Shown: piece by piece, positions 62,901-64,000 of the stretch
How the letters are laid out: each line of letters begins with the position of its first letter
Numbering within the stretch: the stretch's first letter is position 1
NCBI GenBank assembly: GCA_006386115.1
Contig: VFIW01000082.1
Span: 1 to 64,000, forward strand
DNA from: Globisporangium splendens
Taxonomy: Eukaryota > Oomycota > Peronosporomycetes > Pythiales > Pythiaceae
Length of the DNA stretch: 64,000 nt
Direction of reading: 5' to 3'
Notes under the pieces: generated by a model
What the model was told of the DNA's origin: nothing
Seen by the model: the letters and a program-made list of their open reading frames with translations, nothing else
Databases searched by the model: none
Program-made: the position numbers and the translations under genes

Positions 62901-64000
62901 TTCAGGTCAGCAAGCTGAGCCATGCCACCCGTCAAGTCAGCCCACAAAGGCGCTTCAGCTGCCTTGTCGACAATGTTCGGATGCAACAAAGCGCTGAGGT
63001 TGAAGCCCATTTCGGTGGTGCTGAAAGTGCGAACACCCAGCTTCTCAACGCCTTGGGCAACAATGTTGTTGCCAGACATGAGCCCCGTGCCACGGGTCCA
63101 ACCGATGACAGCGCCGACAATCGAGAGCTGATCGTCCCAGCCTTCCGAGCACCACTTGTTCATGAGACTCTCAACTCCCAACTTGGACTCAGCGTACAGA
63201 CCGTCGCCACCAAAGTTTCCATGATTTGGAGACAATGGCAAGATCGCAAGAGCTGGACGGGTAGAAATGCCGCGCGACTTCTTCGCAGACACAATCTCAC
63301 CAAGAAGACGCATGGTGTTCGTCAGCATGATGCGATGGGCAAGTTCCGAGCGACCATCAATGTCAGCGATCGTGCGACCAACTTCTGAAAGTGCAGCGAA
63401 TGGAACCACGAAATCCAAATCCAGCTTGTGCACATTGTAAATGTGGCCAACCAACTTCTCGACATCGTTCTTCGACGCTTGGTTGAATGGGAGAATGACC
63501 AAGCGACTGCCGCGACTTCCGTGTTGCTCATAAATCGAGCGGAAAGTAGCAGTAGTCTTGCTGCTAAAGCTGCTCGTGGTGACGAACACCGTGGCGCCAC
63601 CTTCCAAAAGAGACTTCACAACTTCAGCTCCGATCGAGTTCTTACCGCAGCCAGTCACGAGAGCAACCTTGCCAGCAAACGAAATACCAGTCGACGCCAT
63701 TTCACGCATGCACGCAAGCAGCATGCAAGTGGACTCGACATCGTACAGTCGAATGGTTGGGTCAACGTCAGAAGGTTTGCGAATGTGAATGTGAGGCAAC
63801 ACGATTTGCTTCAGGTTCTCGTTCAAACCAGTGCGCAAGTGCGACGAGCGAGCCACCAACGACTTTCTAGTTGGCAACTTCTTGCCACGCTTGCGAAGGG
63901 ATTCACGAAGAGCATTCAGCTTGGGGCCGTCCGCTGGCTTCACTTGAGCAGGCGCCTTTTGCTGTTCTTGGCCGGCAACCTGAGTTTCATCGCTGTCTTC
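59987..64000 (-). CDS. fungal-type (type I) fatty acid synthase, alpha part: KR-KS-PPT; runs off the right edge
   Basis: 1337 codons visible, open to the window edge, so the N-terminal part is missing. In order: ketoreductase with GKVALVTGCGKNSIGAEVVK near residue 110, then ketosynthase with the active-site Cys in GACATAAESVD, the loop GTGTKANDKNE and the His in NLTGHPKGAAAA. At the C-terminus is a phosphopantetheinyl transferase domain (GIGVDVEPVATFE, FAGRWAAKEAVIKA, SISHSGDYA), which loads the carrier domain of the complex. This order matches the FAS alpha subunit of fungi; whether it is fused to a beta part lies outside the window. No intron in the visible part. Confidence 0.95.
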   Translation of the reverse strand, partial: EDSDETQVAGQEQQKAPAQVKPADGPKLNALRESLRKRGKKLPTRKSLVARSSHLRTGLNENLKQIVLPHIHIRKPSDVDPTIRLYDVESTCMLLACMREMASTGISFAGKVALVTGCGKNSIGAEVVKSLLEGGATVFVTTSSFSSKTTATFRSIYEQHGSRGSRLVILPFNQASKNDVEKLVGHIYNVHKLDLDFVVPFAALSEVGRTIADIDGRSELAHRIMLTNTMRLLGEIVSAKKSRGISTRPALAILPLSPNHGNFGGDGLYAESKLGVESLMNKWCSEGWDDQLSIVGAVIGWTRGTGLMSGNNIVAQGVEKLGVRTFSTTEMGFNLSALLHPNIVDKAAEAPLWADLTGGMAQLADLKNQVDTIRSSITSEAKLQASIYQSIQNEKKLLALPSAATAEPQPVFTPRADLSGYFCDGFPGLSSVGRLASTREQTLLRDMLDLRKVVVVAGYGEVGPWGSARTRWEMESFGEFSLEGCIELAWLTGHIVYNNGNWVDAKTKEIVPDSEVKSRYEEEIIKHSGIRIVEPDLFEGYDPHKKMILHQVAIDKKMAPVEVADREEALQFRNELGEENVDVFQNASGAWMIRLRKGSVLSIPRALSFDRFVAGQIPTGWSAERLGLPKDIADSVDPVTLYTLASTMDALVSAGVTDPYEFYQYVHVSEIGNTSGGGMGGMRSFKRIYQGRLQGKSIASDTLQECFINTAPAWVNMLLLSSSGPIKTPVGACATAAESVDIGVETIKSGKARIVIVGGYDDFGEEGSYEFAQMKATSDSVKETGMGRDPKEMCRPCSTTRGGFMESQGAGMQLLMDAQLALDMGCPIYGIVALTNTATDKNGRSVPAPGQGILTTARESSAKPSPLLDVEFRRRQFDAEVADIETWFSREKALVSEDNSDSHLAFLDEMKARKLQSAQAMWGEGFYHGRVDIAPLRGALGVWNLTADDIGVASFHGTGTKANDKNESEVTQKQLQHLGRSIGNPLPIICQKNLTGHPKGAAAAWMFNGLLQVLNSGLIPGNRNLDNTCETLRKFDYLMYPNRSIQTVGIKAAIMKSFGFGQAGGEVLLVHPDYLLSTLAQSDLQSYTSRRSKRLTRMNTYMQNTVTGKHTFIQVKDSAPYSASQESSVYLDPTSRAQYDPVAKSWRFGGSDQDRRPRAPKRAKKTKSFVITSTSKAVDEESGSDPSTLESALNQTASDIGLTARNIGIGVDVEPVATFENLHGREDFIRRNFTDQEMAYCYSAPHPAASFAGRWAAKEAVIKAISSTSPNEPNVWKGAGAPLREIEIFMTASGAPSVLLSGYPLQVFNRIGLTSLSVSISHSGDYAVSQAVANFQS

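Noticed and set aside
59840..63388. Long open frames (526 and 646 codons) opposite the FAS gene
   Set aside because: They are antisense to a strongly conserved, stop-poor gene, in a different phase from the retrotransposon case (antisense first positions face sense third positions). Composition is Arg/His/Val-rich without motifs, and there is no second copy to support them.

Overview
The window is nuclear DNA of an oomycete (Stramenopiles; Phytophthora/Pythium type). This is inferred from compact genes split by 55-120 bp GT..AG introns, short intergenic gaps, protein-level resemblance of several genes to oomycete families, a fungal-type fatty acid synthase, and Ty3/gypsy chromovirus retrotransposons. 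No RNA gene, CRISPR array or bacterial operon signal was seen.

Layout. 1-5.6 kb (-): a very large cyclic-nucleotide-binding-domain protein that runs off the left edge with a PH-like stretch. 5.9-7.0 kb (+): a probable unrecognised multi-exon gene. 7.2-12.3 kb: two GH1 beta-glucosidase genes in inverted, divergent orientation, nearly identical except for two internal patches and the C-terminus. 13.6-30.8 kb: a retrotransposon block. Its outer edges are inverted copies of the 3' end of one element family (family 3). Inside lies element 1 (minus strand, 14664-29754). Element 2 (plus strand, 21011-28675) is inserted in the gag gene of element 1 with a 5-bp target duplication. 31-64 kb is gene-dense: TTC14-like TPR protein; F-box/LRR protein; secretory TPR glycosyltransferase fusion; CENP-B-type DNA-binding protein; two convergent ankyrin-PH-RING paralogues; a double-PDZ protein; a membrane protein; an S9 dipeptidyl peptidase; a FLYWCH/MULE transposase-like protein; an OTU deubiquitinase; a small acidic MGC protein; a broken ankyrin gene; proteasome subunit alpha-1; NAD(P)HX epimerase; and the alpha part of a type I fatty acid synthase running off the right edge.

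Most notable system. Elements 1 and 2 are diverged relatives, yet both carry a long antisense gene (341 and 355 codons). It starts exactly 76 bp inside the 3' LTR and overlaps the 3' end of pol (integrase tail and chromodomain) on the opposite strand in the same codon phase. In the overlap the antisense protein is better conserved than the sense protein (hand count about 77% against 63%), with mostly conservative changes. The predicted product has a basic N-terminus and a long coiled coil. Family 3 also has an antisense ORF beside its 3' LTR, with a short similar block (LYD[IV]S..FY..LF..W..F). The LTRs of elements 1 and 2 both hold two perfect TGACGTCA palindromes with a 5-bp spacer, and gag-pol is joined by a -1 frameshift signal (AAAAAAC plus a conserved hairpin). 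The arrangement resembles, by analogy only, antisense regulatory genes of some complex retroviruses, and I did not recognise it as a described oomycete system.

Both retrotransposons are now defective in pol: element 1 has two frameshifts and a split gag; element 2 has a nonsense codon in gag and three frameshifts in pol. The antisense frames stay open. Exon borders given here were read by eye from splice consensus and frame continuity.
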